Positions 17,160 to 25,221 of a stretch of 64,000 bases of DNA are shown one piece after another. The translations under genes and the position numbers were made by a program. The stretch covers positions 73,158-137,157 of the forward strand of contig DFOS01000012.1 in assembly GCA_002376845.1 (NCBI GenBank). Direction: 5' to 3'. The stretch comes from Bdellovibrionaceae bacterium UBA3535. GTDB taxonomy: Bacteria; Bdellovibrionota; Bdellovibrionia; Bdellovibrionales; UBA840. A model generated the notes under the pieces. It was not told where the DNA came from. It was given only the letters and a program-made list of their open reading frames with translations, and did no database searches. Position 1 is the stretch's first letter. Every line of letters begins with the position of its first letter.

Positions 17160-18520
17160 ACATCGATTCCAAAGGATTTAATTTTGCGATGTAGATGGGA
17201 TCTTTCTACACCTATGCTTTCGGCAGTTTTTGAAATATTGCCGTCGTTTTCTTCTAATTTTTTTAGAATGAATTCCTTTTCAAATTGGCTACGGGCATCG
17301 CGTAGGGTAGCGTTTTCATCAAACATGCGGTCCATATCTTCTCGGTTATATAGGCCAGCCCACTGCACCTGCTCCTGCCCCACTTCACTCTCCGTAACCA
17401 GTATGAAAACTCGCTCTATAAAGTTTTTTAGCTCCCTGACATTGCCAGGCCACTCATGCTCTTTTAATGCCAGGATCGCTTCTTCACTGAAGGTTTTTGG
17501 CCGATAGGCACCCAGCTTTTCAAAAGTTCGCGCAAAATGCTCCACAAGCTCTTGGATGTCTTCTTTTCGCTCTCTTAGCGCCGGAATATGTATATGAGTG
17601 TCTTTTAAGTATTCATAGAGTTCAGAAAGAAAGCGACCCTCTGCCACTTCTTTTTCGAGATTGCTATCGGTAGCAATAAAAATTCGAGTTTTAGGGCTGT
17701 AAATTTTCTTGCCACCAAGACGTGAGAGCTTTTGCTCTTGCAAATACTTTAGTATTTTGGCTTGCAAGTCTGTATCTAAAGCCTCCACCTCTTTTAATAG
17801 CAAGGTGCCTTCGTGGGCCAATTCAATCTTACCAAGTTTTGCTTCGGTGGTACCCACAAAATGACCTGCTTCATGGCCAAAAATATCTGCCTCAATTAAA
17901 TCTTTAGAGCTAGCCGCACAATTAAGGTCAATAAAAGGGCCGTATGCCCTTGGACTAAAATAATGTATGTGCTGGGCGATAAGCTCTTTGCCGGCTCCCA
18001 TTTCGCCGGTAAGTAGAACGGGTTTGGCTTGCGATGCCACCTTTGCCAAAGTTTCCTTTAAGTTCATAGTAGCTTCAGATTGCCCAATGATCGAAAAATT
18101 TTGCCGCAATTTGTTTAGAATGCTTTGCTTTTGTGCCTTTTCTTTTTGAAATGCCAAAAGATTCGATAGCAAAATGGTGATCTTATCAATGGATAAAGGC
18201 TTTTCAACAAAATCCCAAGCCCCTAATTTGGTGGCCTTTACCGCTGTCTCGATGGTACCGTGCCCTGACATTACAACGAAATCCCCTTGAAAATGAAAGT
18301 CGCTACTTGCTTTTAGCACATCCAAACCATCCATGGAGCCTGGCATCCAAATATCAAGGAGAACTACTTGCGGCTGAAAAGAACTTAGCTTTTGCAAACC
18401 CTCCTCACCTCCAGAGGCAGTTTCCACAATAAATCCCTCATCTTTTAAAGAGGCAGATAAAACGTCGCGAATGGCGGCTTCATCATCTACAATTAAGACT
18501 CTAGATTCATTCGTCTCCAT
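17156..18520 (-). CDS. ntrX: NtrX-like response regulator with degenerate AAA+ domain
   Basis: The order is receiver (D12, D13, phospho-acceptor D56, K107), AAA+ domain, then a Fis-type helix-turn-helix at the C-terminus (DGNISKTAESIGVERSHLHRKI). Walker A is kept (GEMGAGKE, 172-179). The GAFTGA loop that contacts sigma-54 reads GHFVGT (219-224), and the Walker B Asp is Lys (LLLKEV, K243). It therefore probably cannot hydrolyse ATP or open sigma-54 promoters and may act as a DNA-binding regulator, as proposed for NtrX proteins lacking GAFTGA. The start used has AAGGAT 6 bases upstream; it abuts ntrY. Confidence 0.88.
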   Translation of the reverse strand: METNESRVLIVDDEAAIRDVLSASLKDEGFIVETASGGEEGLQKLSSFQPQVVLLDIWMPGSMDGLDVLKASSDFHFQGDFVVMSGHGTIETAVKATKLGAWDFVEKPLSIDKITILLSNLLAFQKEKAQKQSILNKLRQNFSIIGQSEATMNLKETLAKVASQAKPVLLTGEMGAGKELIAQHIHYFSPRAYGPFIDLNCAASSKDLIEADIFGHEAGHFVGTTEAKLGKIELAHEGTLLLKEVEALDTDLQAKILKYLQEQKLSRLGGKKIYSPKTRIFIATDSNLEKEVAEGRFLSELYEYLKDTHIHIPALRERKEDIQELVEHFARTFEKLGAYRPKTFSEEAILALKEHEWPGNVRELKNFIERVFILVTESEVGQEQVQWAGLYNREDMDRMFDENATLRDARSQFEKEFILKKLEENDGNISKTAESIGVERSHLHRKIKSFGIDV

Positions 18521-18522
18521 AA

Positions 18523-20745
18523 TCATCCTTCTAACGGTAGGCTCCACTTAGTCTCTATTGGTAGCTCAATAACAAATTTTAAGCCACCCTCTTCTTTATT
18601 ATAGGCTCGAATAAATCCATTATGATCTTGAATGATGCGTTTGACAATAGCTAAGCCAAGACCACTGCCTTCTTTTTTGGTCGTAAAATAGGGCTCAAAT
18701 AGACGTGACAAGGCTTCTGGCTGCACGCCAGTACCACTATCTTCTACTTCCAAACGCACCAATTTTAAATTTGCATCAAAGAAAGAGGCAATTTGAATTT
18801 CTTTGCTAGCTTTGTGCTGCATCGATGCCACCGAATTATCAAAGAGATTTACCAAAACCCGACGAATTTGCTCCGGATCAAAATAAAAACGCGGAGTATC
18901 TGCAGCTAAGTGCTTTTTAATTTTTAAATCTTTATGGGCGGATTCATAAAGGTTGCACACGCTCTGCAAAATTTCATGTATATCCGATTCGACGGGCTTG
19001 GCCTGGGGAAGCCGTGCAAAATTAGAAAACTCATTTACCATGTTTTTTAGCGAGGAAACCTGCTCAATGATGGTATCGGTGCACTCCTTAAAGGCCGGAT
19101 CGTCTACCTGATTTTCAAACTTTTTATTTAAACGTTGCGCTGAAAGCTGAATCGGAGTCAGGGGGTTTTTGATTTCGTGAGCGATTCTTCTGGCAACCTC
19201 CCGCCAGGCAGCAGCTCTCTGGGCATTGACTAGCAAACTTAGATCATCAAAGACCAAAACAAAGCCTATCACATTCTGATTATCATCTCTAAGAGTGGAA
19301 TAGGTAAGCTGTAAAATTAGGGCATCCTCATTTTCTTTTAAGACAAATTCCCTTTTTAAACTTCTTAATCCACCATCTTGAAGACTCTTTTGCATCTCGC
19401 TGAGTACTTCGGCCATTTCTTTTGGTAAAATTTCGCCATAATTTTTATTTAGCACCTTCTTTTGACGAATTCGCAGAAGTGTCTGCGCCTTTTGATTCAT
19501 GGTTTTGATTTTGCCATCCAAATCAAAGGAAATCACCCCTGTAGAAATGTTGGAAATCACAACTTCAATGTACTTACTGTGCTCATCCAGCACATCCAGC
19601 GCTCTTTTTAAATTGCTATTGGCTTTCTTCACAATCTTTTCAGAACGATCCAACTCCTCTGTCATGAAGTTGAAGTTTTTCACAAGCTTTTCCATTTCGG
19701 AGCTACCGGTCTTTAAATCAATGGGCTCGTATATACCTTTGGTAATCTTTTTGAATGCGTTGCTAAGGCGCATCAAAGGAATGGAGAGCTCTTTTGCAAG
19801 GTGAAAACCAAACCATGAAGCCACCGCCAGAATTACCAGTGTGACCATTACCAAGAGAATTAAATAAATTGATTTGATGGGAGATTCGAGGGGATCTACA
19901 TCGCGAAAGCTTTCATAGGCGGAAGTGATTCCCGCCATTTTTGAAACTATCGAAATGGGTAAAAAAGTGGAGACAACCACTGCCCCTTTGCTGAGATTCG
20001 ATTTGTCTCCCACAGGAACGATGACTCGCACAAGGTTTCCCTCACCAGAAGCGTGTATGGTGCTTGCTTCACTGTTGTCATTGATCGCCTTTTCTAAAAG
20101 CTCCAGGGAAAGGCGCGGCAACTCCTGTAAGGAAATGGACTTGTCCACTGCCATATAGCGGTCTGAGAAAAAATCTGGATAGTATTCGACGGCATCCAGG
20201 CTATACTTTTCTCTTAAACGTTCCAAATCTCTTCGAATCAAACGCGGTGAACGCATCTCACCGGCAACGCGCTCAGCAAAATGATAGTTTTTTTGCTTGG
20301 AATAGACATAAAAATAATTGGGTATTTCTAAAGAGTCTTTGAGCACACTAAGAGTTTTCACACTAAACCACTTATCAAAACTGGAGTTGATATAAAAAAC
20401 TGATACCAAAAAGATTAAAAACGTAGGGATAAAACTAAAGGCCAAAAAGGCCGTGATCAATTTGGCTTGCAAGGAGGAGCCTATTAATCTTCCTTTGCGT
20501 TCGACAAAAACCTTGGTGATGTTTCGAAAAACAAAGAAGCTCAAGAACATTAACAAAACAATGTTTAAGTTCACCAAGCCAAAGAAGAAAATGGAGTGAT
20601 AGAAGGGAAGTTTGTGGGAGATTTCGTATAAGTGAAATTGTCCCCATGTGAATAGAACTAAAAATAAACCAATCAAACAGGTATAGACAATCTCCCGTTT
20701 GCGTTTTCGAAACTCTATTTGCTTGATACCTTTGTGTTTTTGCAA
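18523..20745 (-). CDS. ntrY: NtrY-like sensor histidine kinase
   Basis: A 740-residue membrane kinase. Two N-terminal hydrophobic segments and a third near residue 100 precede a periplasmic sensor domain, then a further membrane helix near residue 295, a HAMP linker, a PAS domain (about 395-500) and the kinase core. The phospho-acceptor His is in VARRIAHEIKNPLTPIQLS near residue 523; the ATP-binding N box (LVNLFDNSVASM) and G boxes (GTGV, GSGLGLAI) are intact. This layout is typical of NtrY. The partner NtrX follows directly. The signal is unknown; nitrogen or redox sensing is inference from the family. Confidence 0.93.
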   Translation of the reverse strand: MQKHKGIKQIEFRKRKREIVYTCLIGLFLVLFTWGQFHLYEISHKLPFYHSIFFFGLVNLNIVLLMFLSFFVFRNITKVFVERKGRLIGSSLQAKLITAFLAFSFIPTFLIFLVSVFYINSSFDKWFSVKTLSVLKDSLEIPNYFYVYSKQKNYHFAERVAGEMRSPRLIRRDLERLREKYSLDAVEYYPDFFSDRYMAVDKSISLQELPRLSLELLEKAINDNSEASTIHASGEGNLVRVIVPVGDKSNLSKGAVVVSTFLPISIVSKMAGITSAYESFRDVDPLESPIKSIYLILLVMVTLVILAVASWFGFHLAKELSIPLMRLSNAFKKITKGIYEPIDLKTGSSEMEKLVKNFNFMTEELDRSEKIVKKANSNLKRALDVLDEHSKYIEVVISNISTGVISFDLDGKIKTMNQKAQTLLRIRQKKVLNKNYGEILPKEMAEVLSEMQKSLQDGGLRSLKREFVLKENEDALILQLTYSTLRDDNQNVIGFVLVFDDLSLLVNAQRAAAWREVARRIAHEIKNPLTPIQLSAQRLNKKFENQVDDPAFKECTDTIIEQVSSLKNMVNEFSNFARLPQAKPVESDIHEILQSVCNLYESAHKDLKIKKHLAADTPRFYFDPEQIRRVLVNLFDNSVASMQHKASKEIQIASFFDANLKLVRLEVEDSGTGVQPEALSRLFEPYFTTKKEGSGLGLAIVKRIIQDHNGFIRAYNKEEGGLKFVIELPIETKWSLPLEG

Positions 20746-20750
20746 ATCCC

Positions 20751-21215
20751 CTAATCCATGAGACGATGTTTTAAATCTAGCATCTCCAAGGCTACACTGG
20801 CAGCTTCTTCGCCTTTATTGCCGTGGCTGCCACCGGCTCGATCCAATGCTTGTTCTTCATTATCTGTGGTTAAGACGCCAAATGCAACCGGGATTGCGTA
20901 ACGCAGCTGCAATTCTGTACAACCACGCTCCACGGCGGAACAGACATAATCGTAGTGCGAAGTATCACCACGTATCACGGCACCCAAAGCGACAATTGCA
21001 TGGGCCCCCATATCATAGGCGTACTTCGCAGCTAGGGGAATTTCAAAAGCCCCAGGGACTCGCATTTGTGTAATTTGCTCTCTGGGGACTCCCGCCTCTT
21101 GCAACTTGCGCATAGCCCCCATTTCTAGGCGATAGGTAATGTCCTCATTAAAGCGAGCCGTAATCACAGCCACTTTAAAATCTTTTATTTTTGGAATCTC
21201 GCCTTGATAGATCAT
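20751..21215 (-). CDS. ribH: 6,7-dimethyl-8-ribityllumazine synthase
   Basis: This enzyme condenses 5-amino-6-ribitylaminouracil with 3,4-dihydroxy-2-butanone 4-phosphate, the penultimate step of riboflavin synthesis. The 154 residues carry the family motifs VPGAFEIPLAAKY and GAVIRGDTSHYDYV (with the catalytic His). It overlaps ribB by 4 bases and ends 5 bases before ntrY. Confidence 0.97.
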   Translation of the reverse strand: MIYQGEIPKIKDFKVAVITARFNEDITYRLEMGAMRKLQEAGVPREQITQMRVPGAFEIPLAAKYAYDMGAHAIVALGAVIRGDTSHYDYVCSAVERGCTELQLRYAIPVAFGVLTTDNEEQALDRAGGSHGNKGEEAASVALEMLDLKHRLMD

Positions 21216-21826
21216 ATTGCATGCTCCTTGCGAAAGCGTATTAAGTCCGCAATACTCGCAATTTTTAAATCAAAATTTGTGGCAAAGTCTACGAGATCAT
21301 TCATTCTTGCCATACTTCCATCTTCGCACATAATTTCACAAATTACGGCAGCATCCCCAAGTCCTGCCAGCTTGACCAGGTCCAAACTACCTTCGGTATG
21401 CCCAGCCCTTTCGAGTACGCCACCACTTTTGGCTTTTAACGGAAAGATGTGTCCCGGAAAGTGTAGATCGCTTCGTTTGGCCGTTTCTGCGGCGGCAACT
21501 TGTATGGTATGGGCTCTATCTTTTGCCGAAATTCCGGTACTAACTCCCTCGGCCGCCTCAATACTCACCGTAAACGCCGTACGGTTTGGAGTTTGGTTCA
21601 TATCTTCTGGGATCATCATTGGAAGCTCTAGGCGCTTCACTCTTTCCTCGCTCATACTTAGACAAATCAAGCCCCGAGCCTTACTGGCCATAAAGTTGAT
21701 TTTCTCTGGCGTTACCATCCGGGCCGCTAAAACCAAATCGCCCTCATTTTCGCGATCCTCATCATCGACCAGAATGATCATCTTGCCTTGGCGGATGTCC
21801 TCAATTACTTCTTCAATGGGATGCAT
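21212..21826 (-). CDS. ribB: 3,4-dihydroxy-2-butanone 4-phosphate synthase
   Basis: The enzyme makes the four-carbon riboflavin precursor from ribulose 5-phosphate. The acidic metal site DDEDRENEGDL (about 21-31) and the GHTEGS motif (HTE) are intact. At 204 residues it is the stand-alone RibB form without the GTP cyclohydrolase II domain of RibBA fusions; RibA and RibD are not in the window. It overlaps ribE and ribH. Confidence 0.97.
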   Translation of the reverse strand: MHPIEEVIEDIRQGKMIILVDDEDRENEGDLVLAARMVTPEKINFMASKARGLICLSMSEERVKRLELPMMIPEDMNQTPNRTAFTVSIEAAEGVSTGISAKDRAHTIQVAAAETAKRSDLHFPGHIFPLKAKSGGVLERAGHTEGSLDLVKLAGLGDAAVICEIMCEDGSMARMNDLVDFATNFDLKIASIADLIRFRKEHAI

Positions 21827-22418
21827 TTTTTAACTCCCAAAAGTGCCGCATTGCCTTTGCAAAATAATCCGCCTCTAAGTTTACCGAATCTCCCACCTGC
21901 AAGTTGGCCAAATTGGTTTGCCTCAATGTTTCAGGAATGAGGCATATACTTACTTGATGGTTCTTAATTTCGTTAACGGTGAGACTCACGCCCTGCACAC
22001 AAAGTCCGCCCTTGTTCCACACCAGCGGCGCAAAGGATTCGGGGATCTGAATGTAGAGCAAAAGATTTTCCCCAGCCTTTTCCAAGGCCGCGACTTTACC
22101 AAGTCCTTCTACATGGCCACTCATTAAATGCCCATGGATGCGATCTCCTAAACGCAGAGAGCGCTCCAAATTGCAGACAAGATTTTCTAAATTTTCCGCC
22201 TGCCAGGCCGTAACTCGCATGGTTTCATGTCCTATGGCAAATTGTAGAGACTCGGGGGTAAAATCCTCGACCGTCAAACAGACGCCATTTACTGCAATGG
22301 AATCGCCAACTTTGATATCATCAAAGTTTGCCGGCCTTTGAACTTGTATTTCAATGACTTGATCTCGCGTTTTGCTACTAAGAATCGGACTTTTTGCCTC
22401 TACAATGCCTGCAAACAT
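21813..22418 (-). CDS. ribE: Riboflavin synthase, alpha chain
   Basis: This enzyme dismutates two lumazines to riboflavin. The 201 residues show the two internally repeated beta-barrel halves (MFAGIVEAKSPI with GDSIAVNGVCLTV, and GHLMSGHVEGLG with CVQGVSLTVNEI). It is the first gene of the rib-ntrYX-proS operon. No FMN riboswitch is visible upstream, where about 240 bases separate it from the divergent pilin gene. Confidence 0.97.
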   Translation of the reverse strand: MFAGIVEAKSPILSSKTRDQVIEIQVQRPANFDDIKVGDSIAVNGVCLTVEDFTPESLQFAIGHETMRVTAWQAENLENLVCNLERSLRLGDRIHGHLMSGHVEGLGKVAALEKAGENLLLYIQIPESFAPLVWNKGGLCVQGVSLTVNEIKNHQVSICLIPETLRQTNLANLQVGDSVNLEADYFAKAMRHFWELKNASH

Positions 22419-22557
22419 TCCGCACTTATATCGCTGAGCGCTATAAAGTCAAGCAAGGCCGGTAAATTATGGCAATCCCTACACAATTTCTTAATTTCTT
22501 GCAACCTGCACAGCCTTTAGAAAAAGCTTTGAAATATTTATCTATGAATGAAGACTT

Positions 22558-22583
22558 GTCCGAATTTAATCCCGATTTCGGAC
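22558..22583. repeat. Inverted repeat upstream of the Flp pilin gene
   Basis: A 7-bp inverted repeat (GTCCGAA / TTCGGAC) with a 12-base spacer lies 78 bases before the pilin start, in the divergent ribE-flp region. It could be an operator or an RNA hairpin in the pilin leader. Confidence 0.35.
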
Positions 22584-22660
22584 TGCAAAGAGCTGCTCAC
22601 TTCTTAATTTTGCCCTGGCATTGGCATCATATTTGTAGTGCCCCAGCCAAGGAGGTTTAT

Positions 22661-22915
22661 ATGATTCAAAACAACAAGGGTCAGGGGTTAACAGAATATA
22701 TCATACTGGTGGCTCTACTTGCCGTAGCATCTTTAGGGATTGTTCGGCTTCTAGGAAAAACCATGCAAACACAATTAAGCAATATTACCCACGCAGTGGC
22801 AGGAACTGGCAAGGAAGTGAAAACAGAGAACCTGCGTATTGATAGAGATCTTTATCGCAAAAAAGACATGGGCACCTTTATGCAAGGGGCAAGTAGTGAG
22901 AACCAAAGCGAATAA
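22661..22915 (+). CDS. flp: Flp/Fap-type pilin
   Basis: A small 84-residue prepilin of the Tad system. The class III leader ends at G7, followed by QGLTEY, giving the diagnostic Glu at +5 and Tyr at +6, then a hydrophobic helix IILVALLAVASLGIVRLL. The start is fixed by a strong AAGGAGGT site 7 bases upstream; longer readings from 22469 have no support. It is the first gene of a five- or six-gene pilus operon. The C-terminal tail after residue 45 is longer and more polar than in minimal Flp pilins. Confidence 0.9.
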   Translation: MIQNNKGQGLTEYIILVALLAVASLGIVRLLGKTMQTQLSNITHAVAGTGKEVKTENLRIDRDLYRKKDMGTFMQGASSENQSE

Positions 22916-23249
22916 GGGGCAAGCTACCATGGAAATGTTCATTGCGGCACCAGCATTGGTTTTGTTTGCGGCTTTGCTACTAGGCTTTACCTATTATTTT
23001 ACCTACCAAATTGTGAGCCAATACTATTCCTACCAATGGATGCTTTGTAGTTTAGAAAAAACGCCTAAAACTTGTGAACAGGTTTTTTTACAAGAAACTC
23101 GTTTTTTTTCTGGTATCCAAAAACACCATTTAAAAACTCAAAACAAGGAGAGCGCAAAAGCCTATAAAGTAAGGGTGCAATGGATGGATCGGTTTTTTAG
23201 CTATGATATCAAGAGGTCAAACAGTGTTTATGTACCAAAAAAACTCTGA
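22896..23249 (+). CDS. TadE-like minor pseudopilin
   Basis: A 117-residue protein with an N-terminal class III-type motif (KG followed by QATMEM, Glu at +5) and one membrane helix (IAAPALVLFAALLLGFTYY), then a polar domain of about 80 residues. I place the start at a GTG with AAGGGG 6 bases upstream, overlapping the flp stop. TadE-like proteins are minor pilins needed for Flp fibre assembly. Assignment rests on the motif and the context. Confidence 0.75.
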   Translation: MRTKANKGQATMEMFIAAPALVLFAALLLGFTYYFTYQIVSQYYSYQWMLCSLEKTPKTCEQVFLQETRFFSGIQKHHLKTQNKESAKAYKVRVQWMDRFFSYDIKRSNSVYVPKKL

Positions 23250-23862
23250 AGCTGGCATCTTAGCTGCTAGCATACCTTTTTTCGTCTTGTTTAGCATTGT
23301 GCTGACGGCCTTGGTGGCCAGTCATGCCATCTCAAAGCAGCAAATGCAGAAACAATATGACTGTCACAAGGTGGGCATTCGCCTACAAAGTATTTACGCC
23401 GAATTGGCCGACAAGCTAGAGGCTCTTAATCCAAGGGCGAAGGCATTGCGTAGGCAACGCCAACTTGCCCAAGCCGCCCTATTGGCTGCACCCACGCCAG
23501 AGGCAAAGGCGGCGGCATACATGCAGTTAAAACGAATTAAGACGCAGCAAAGACTTTTAAAATTCCAACAAGAAAGTCTGCAAATGATTTACCGTGGCCG
23601 CTACCTGGCTTATTTTGCTCATGCAAAAATTCAAAATAGATTTCACATCCAACACCTGCCTACAAAATTAGAGTTCGAGGCATTTCCAAAAAACTCGGCA
23701 TCACCAAGTTATCAACCGGCAACAAACTTTAAGAATAAGCAAAGAATCGTATTTTCATGGCAAGGCAAATGGAAGCAACAAAAGCTACACGGAAGTTGCC
23801 GCGTGGATTTAGTAAAGGAGAAAAAATGGCATGCAAAAATTCATCTGGCCAAAGCATGGTAG
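23224..23862 (+). CDS. Tad-locus membrane-anchored protein, possibly TadG/TadE-like
   Basis: About 212 residues with one N-terminal membrane helix (ILAASIPFFVLFSIVLTALVA), then a Gln/Arg/Ala-rich, probably helical segment (about 65-130) and a basic C-terminal domain. I chose a GTG start with AGAGGT 6 bases upstream; ATG codons at 23203 and 23230 are alternatives. It lacks the Glu +5 motif of its neighbours. It overlaps the end of the TadE-like gene. A minor pseudopilin or assembly role is inferred from position only. Confidence 0.6.
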   Translation: MFMYQKNSEAGILAASIPFFVLFSIVLTALVASHAISKQQMQKQYDCHKVGIRLQSIYAELADKLEALNPRAKALRRQRQLAQAALLAAPTPEAKAAAYMQLKRIKTQQRLLKFQQESLQMIYRGRYLAYFAHAKIQNRFHIQHLPTKLEFEAFPKNSASPSYQPATNFKNKQRIVFSWQGKWKQQKLHGSCRVDLVKEKKWHAKIHLAKAW

Positions 23863-23984
23863 AGAGCCTTTTTATGTTAAGCATTTTGTATATTTTTGTT
23901 TGGTTTTGTTTGGAGATAAATGGAAAGTATGAACAAAAAAGTCGATTTCGTCCTTGGTATAGCAAGACAAGTAGCACAAGATAA
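23826..23984 (+). CDS. 52-residue prepilin-like protein
   Basis: A short gene with an AAAGGAG ribosome site. The product starts MACKNSSGQSMVESLF: G8 followed by QSMVES places Glu at +5, as in class III prepilins, and is followed by a hydrophobic helix (LFMLSILYIFVWFCLEI) and a short basic tail. It is probably another minor pilin processed by the same prepilin peptidase. It overlaps the genes on both sides. Confidence 0.65.
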   Translation: MACKNSSGQSMVESLFMLSILYIFVWFCLEINGKYEQKSRFRPWYSKTSSTR

Positions 23985-24426
23985 GTTGCTACTAACAGCT
24001 CTTGTGGTTATTTTTCTATCGAGTTTTGCATGGTTCAACGAAGAGCCTGTGCCGCAGAACACACAAAGCATGCAAGGTCTAGATACCATGATTCCGGCAG
24101 GCCACTCCCTAATCCCCATCGATATTGAAATGTCTGAGAAATTGGACTCTTTGATTGGACCCTATGGCAAAGTAAATCTGTATTTTGTACACCCCAACGG
24201 AAAGTCGCGCTATGTGGCACGCGCCGTGAAACTATTGCGTGCCCCAAAAAACCCAAATGTTTTTGCTGTCTTAGTTCCCTATCGCCATGTTTCTTGGTTT
24301 ATGTCATTAGAGGGAAGATTTCGCGTTAGTTTGGCATCCCAGCAAGAAGAGGATGGCACATTTCTTGTTACTCCCTCAGCTAGAAAATCGAAAGTTCATT
24401 ACGGAGTGAAAAATGATTTTAATTAG
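23920..24426 (+). CDS. CpaB/RcpC-like pilus assembly protein
   Basis: 168 residues: a short N-terminus, one membrane helix (LLLTALVVIFLSSFAWF, about 24-40), and a periplasmic domain whose IPAGHSLIPIDIEMSEKLDSL segment resembles the SAF-type region of CpaB/RcpC. These proteins work with the secretin in Flp pilus export. It is shorter than usual CpaB (about 250 or more), so the call is moderate. The start follows GGAG and overlaps the previous small gene. Confidence 0.6.
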   Translation: MESMNKKVDFVLGIARQVAQDKLLLTALVVIFLSSFAWFNEEPVPQNTQSMQGLDTMIPAGHSLIPIDIEMSEKLDSLIGPYGKVNLYFVHPNGKSRYVARAVKLLRAPKNPNVFAVLVPYRHVSWFMSLEGRFRVSLASQQEEDGTFLVTPSARKSKVHYGVKNDFN

Positions 24427-25219
24427 CTGGATTTTAGCATGGGCTTTTGCCTGGCAAGATATGGAGGACTTGGAGGACAAAAAACTAGCTGGGCTTTATG
24501 GGGCAGCACCACTGAAAATCCCCTACCTCAGGGCCATGGAACATTATTTAAAGGGCGAGGATGTCGAGGCAGAAAACCAGTTTATCTTGATTACCTTAAA
24601 GGCCTACGATCAAAACTGGTCATTTGCCGATCGAAAGCTGATTGTTTACTCTTACCTTCGAATTTGCATGATACGTCCAGGCCGCTGCGAAAATTCCTAT
24701 AAGGAAATTGCCGCCTTTGATCAGGACATGATTGCCCATGTGGAAGATGATGTTTTTTCTCCCCCAATGATTGCAAAGTTGATGCTAGCCAAAAACAAGG
24801 AAAAGCAAAAAACCTATTATTGGCAACCCAATGAGAATTGGATGGATGCAAAATTTATTTTGGTGAATGGCAAGATCTACCGGCCCAATCCACGCCTACA
24901 AATACCACTAAACTTACATAAAAATCGAATTGTTAAGGTTATGCCGGATTACCGTAGTGAGAGCTTAGTAGCGAGCGTCAAGAAACTGCAAAACTATCAA
25001 AGTAAATTGCTGGTAAAGCCCCCCATTGCAAAAGCTCTGGATTTGCAGAAAGACTTTTTGCCGGAAAAGGATATGGAAAATCAAAATACATGGAAGCTGC
25101 AGGAGCGAGACCTGTGGACCTACGGAATCATTACCACTGCGGTTGCATTATTCATTTACCATGAAACAAAAAAGGAGAGCTCTAGCTCTCCTCCTGCTAT
25201 TTATACATCACAAAACTAG
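24413..25219 (+). CDS. Secreted protein of unknown function in the Tad operon
   Basis: A 268-residue protein with a short signal peptide (MILISWILAWAFA) and a helical N-terminal half that could be TPR-like (residues about 25-130). The C-terminal region has a possible membrane segment near 232-246 (LWTYGIITTAVALFIY). I recognise no family. It overlaps the CpaB-like gene by 14 bases and is the last gene before the opposite-strand repeat protein, whose terminator lies inside its 3' end. It may take the place of a TadD-like pilot. Confidence 0.5.
   Translation: MILISWILAWAFAWQDMEDLEDKKLAGLYGAAPLKIPYLRAMEHYLKGEDVEAENQFILITLKAYDQNWSFADRKLIVYSYLRICMIRPGRCENSYKEIAAFDQDMIAHVEDDVFSPPMIAKLMLAKNKEKQKTYYWQPNENWMDAKFILVNGKIYRPNPRLQIPLNLHKNRIVKVMPDYRSESLVASVKKLQNYQSKLLVKPPIAKALDLQKDFLPEKDMENQNTWKLQERDLWTYGIITTAVALFIYHETKKESSSSPPAIYTSQN
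25166..25192 (-). terminator. Intrinsic terminator of the Gly/Met-rich gene, inside the convergent gene
   Basis: The repeat AGGAGAGC / GCTCTCCT with a 4-base loop is followed, on the minus strand, by TTTTTTTG. It would end minus-strand transcription about 30 bases after the stop of the repeat-protein gene. It lies within the last codons of the plus-strand gene, encoding its Ser-rich tail. Confidence 0.75.
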
Positions 25220-25221
25220 AA

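Noticed and set aside
21204..21833. 209-codon plus-strand frame over ribB
   Set aside because: It is antisense to a well-conserved gene, and the product resembles no protein.
22469..22660. 64-residue N-terminal extension of the Flp pilin
   Set aside because: A perfect AAGGAGGT precedes the internal ATG at 22661, and prepilin leaders are short.
22419..22660. FMN riboswitch upstream of ribE
   Set aside because: No RFN-type conserved stretches were seen in the ribE-flp gap.
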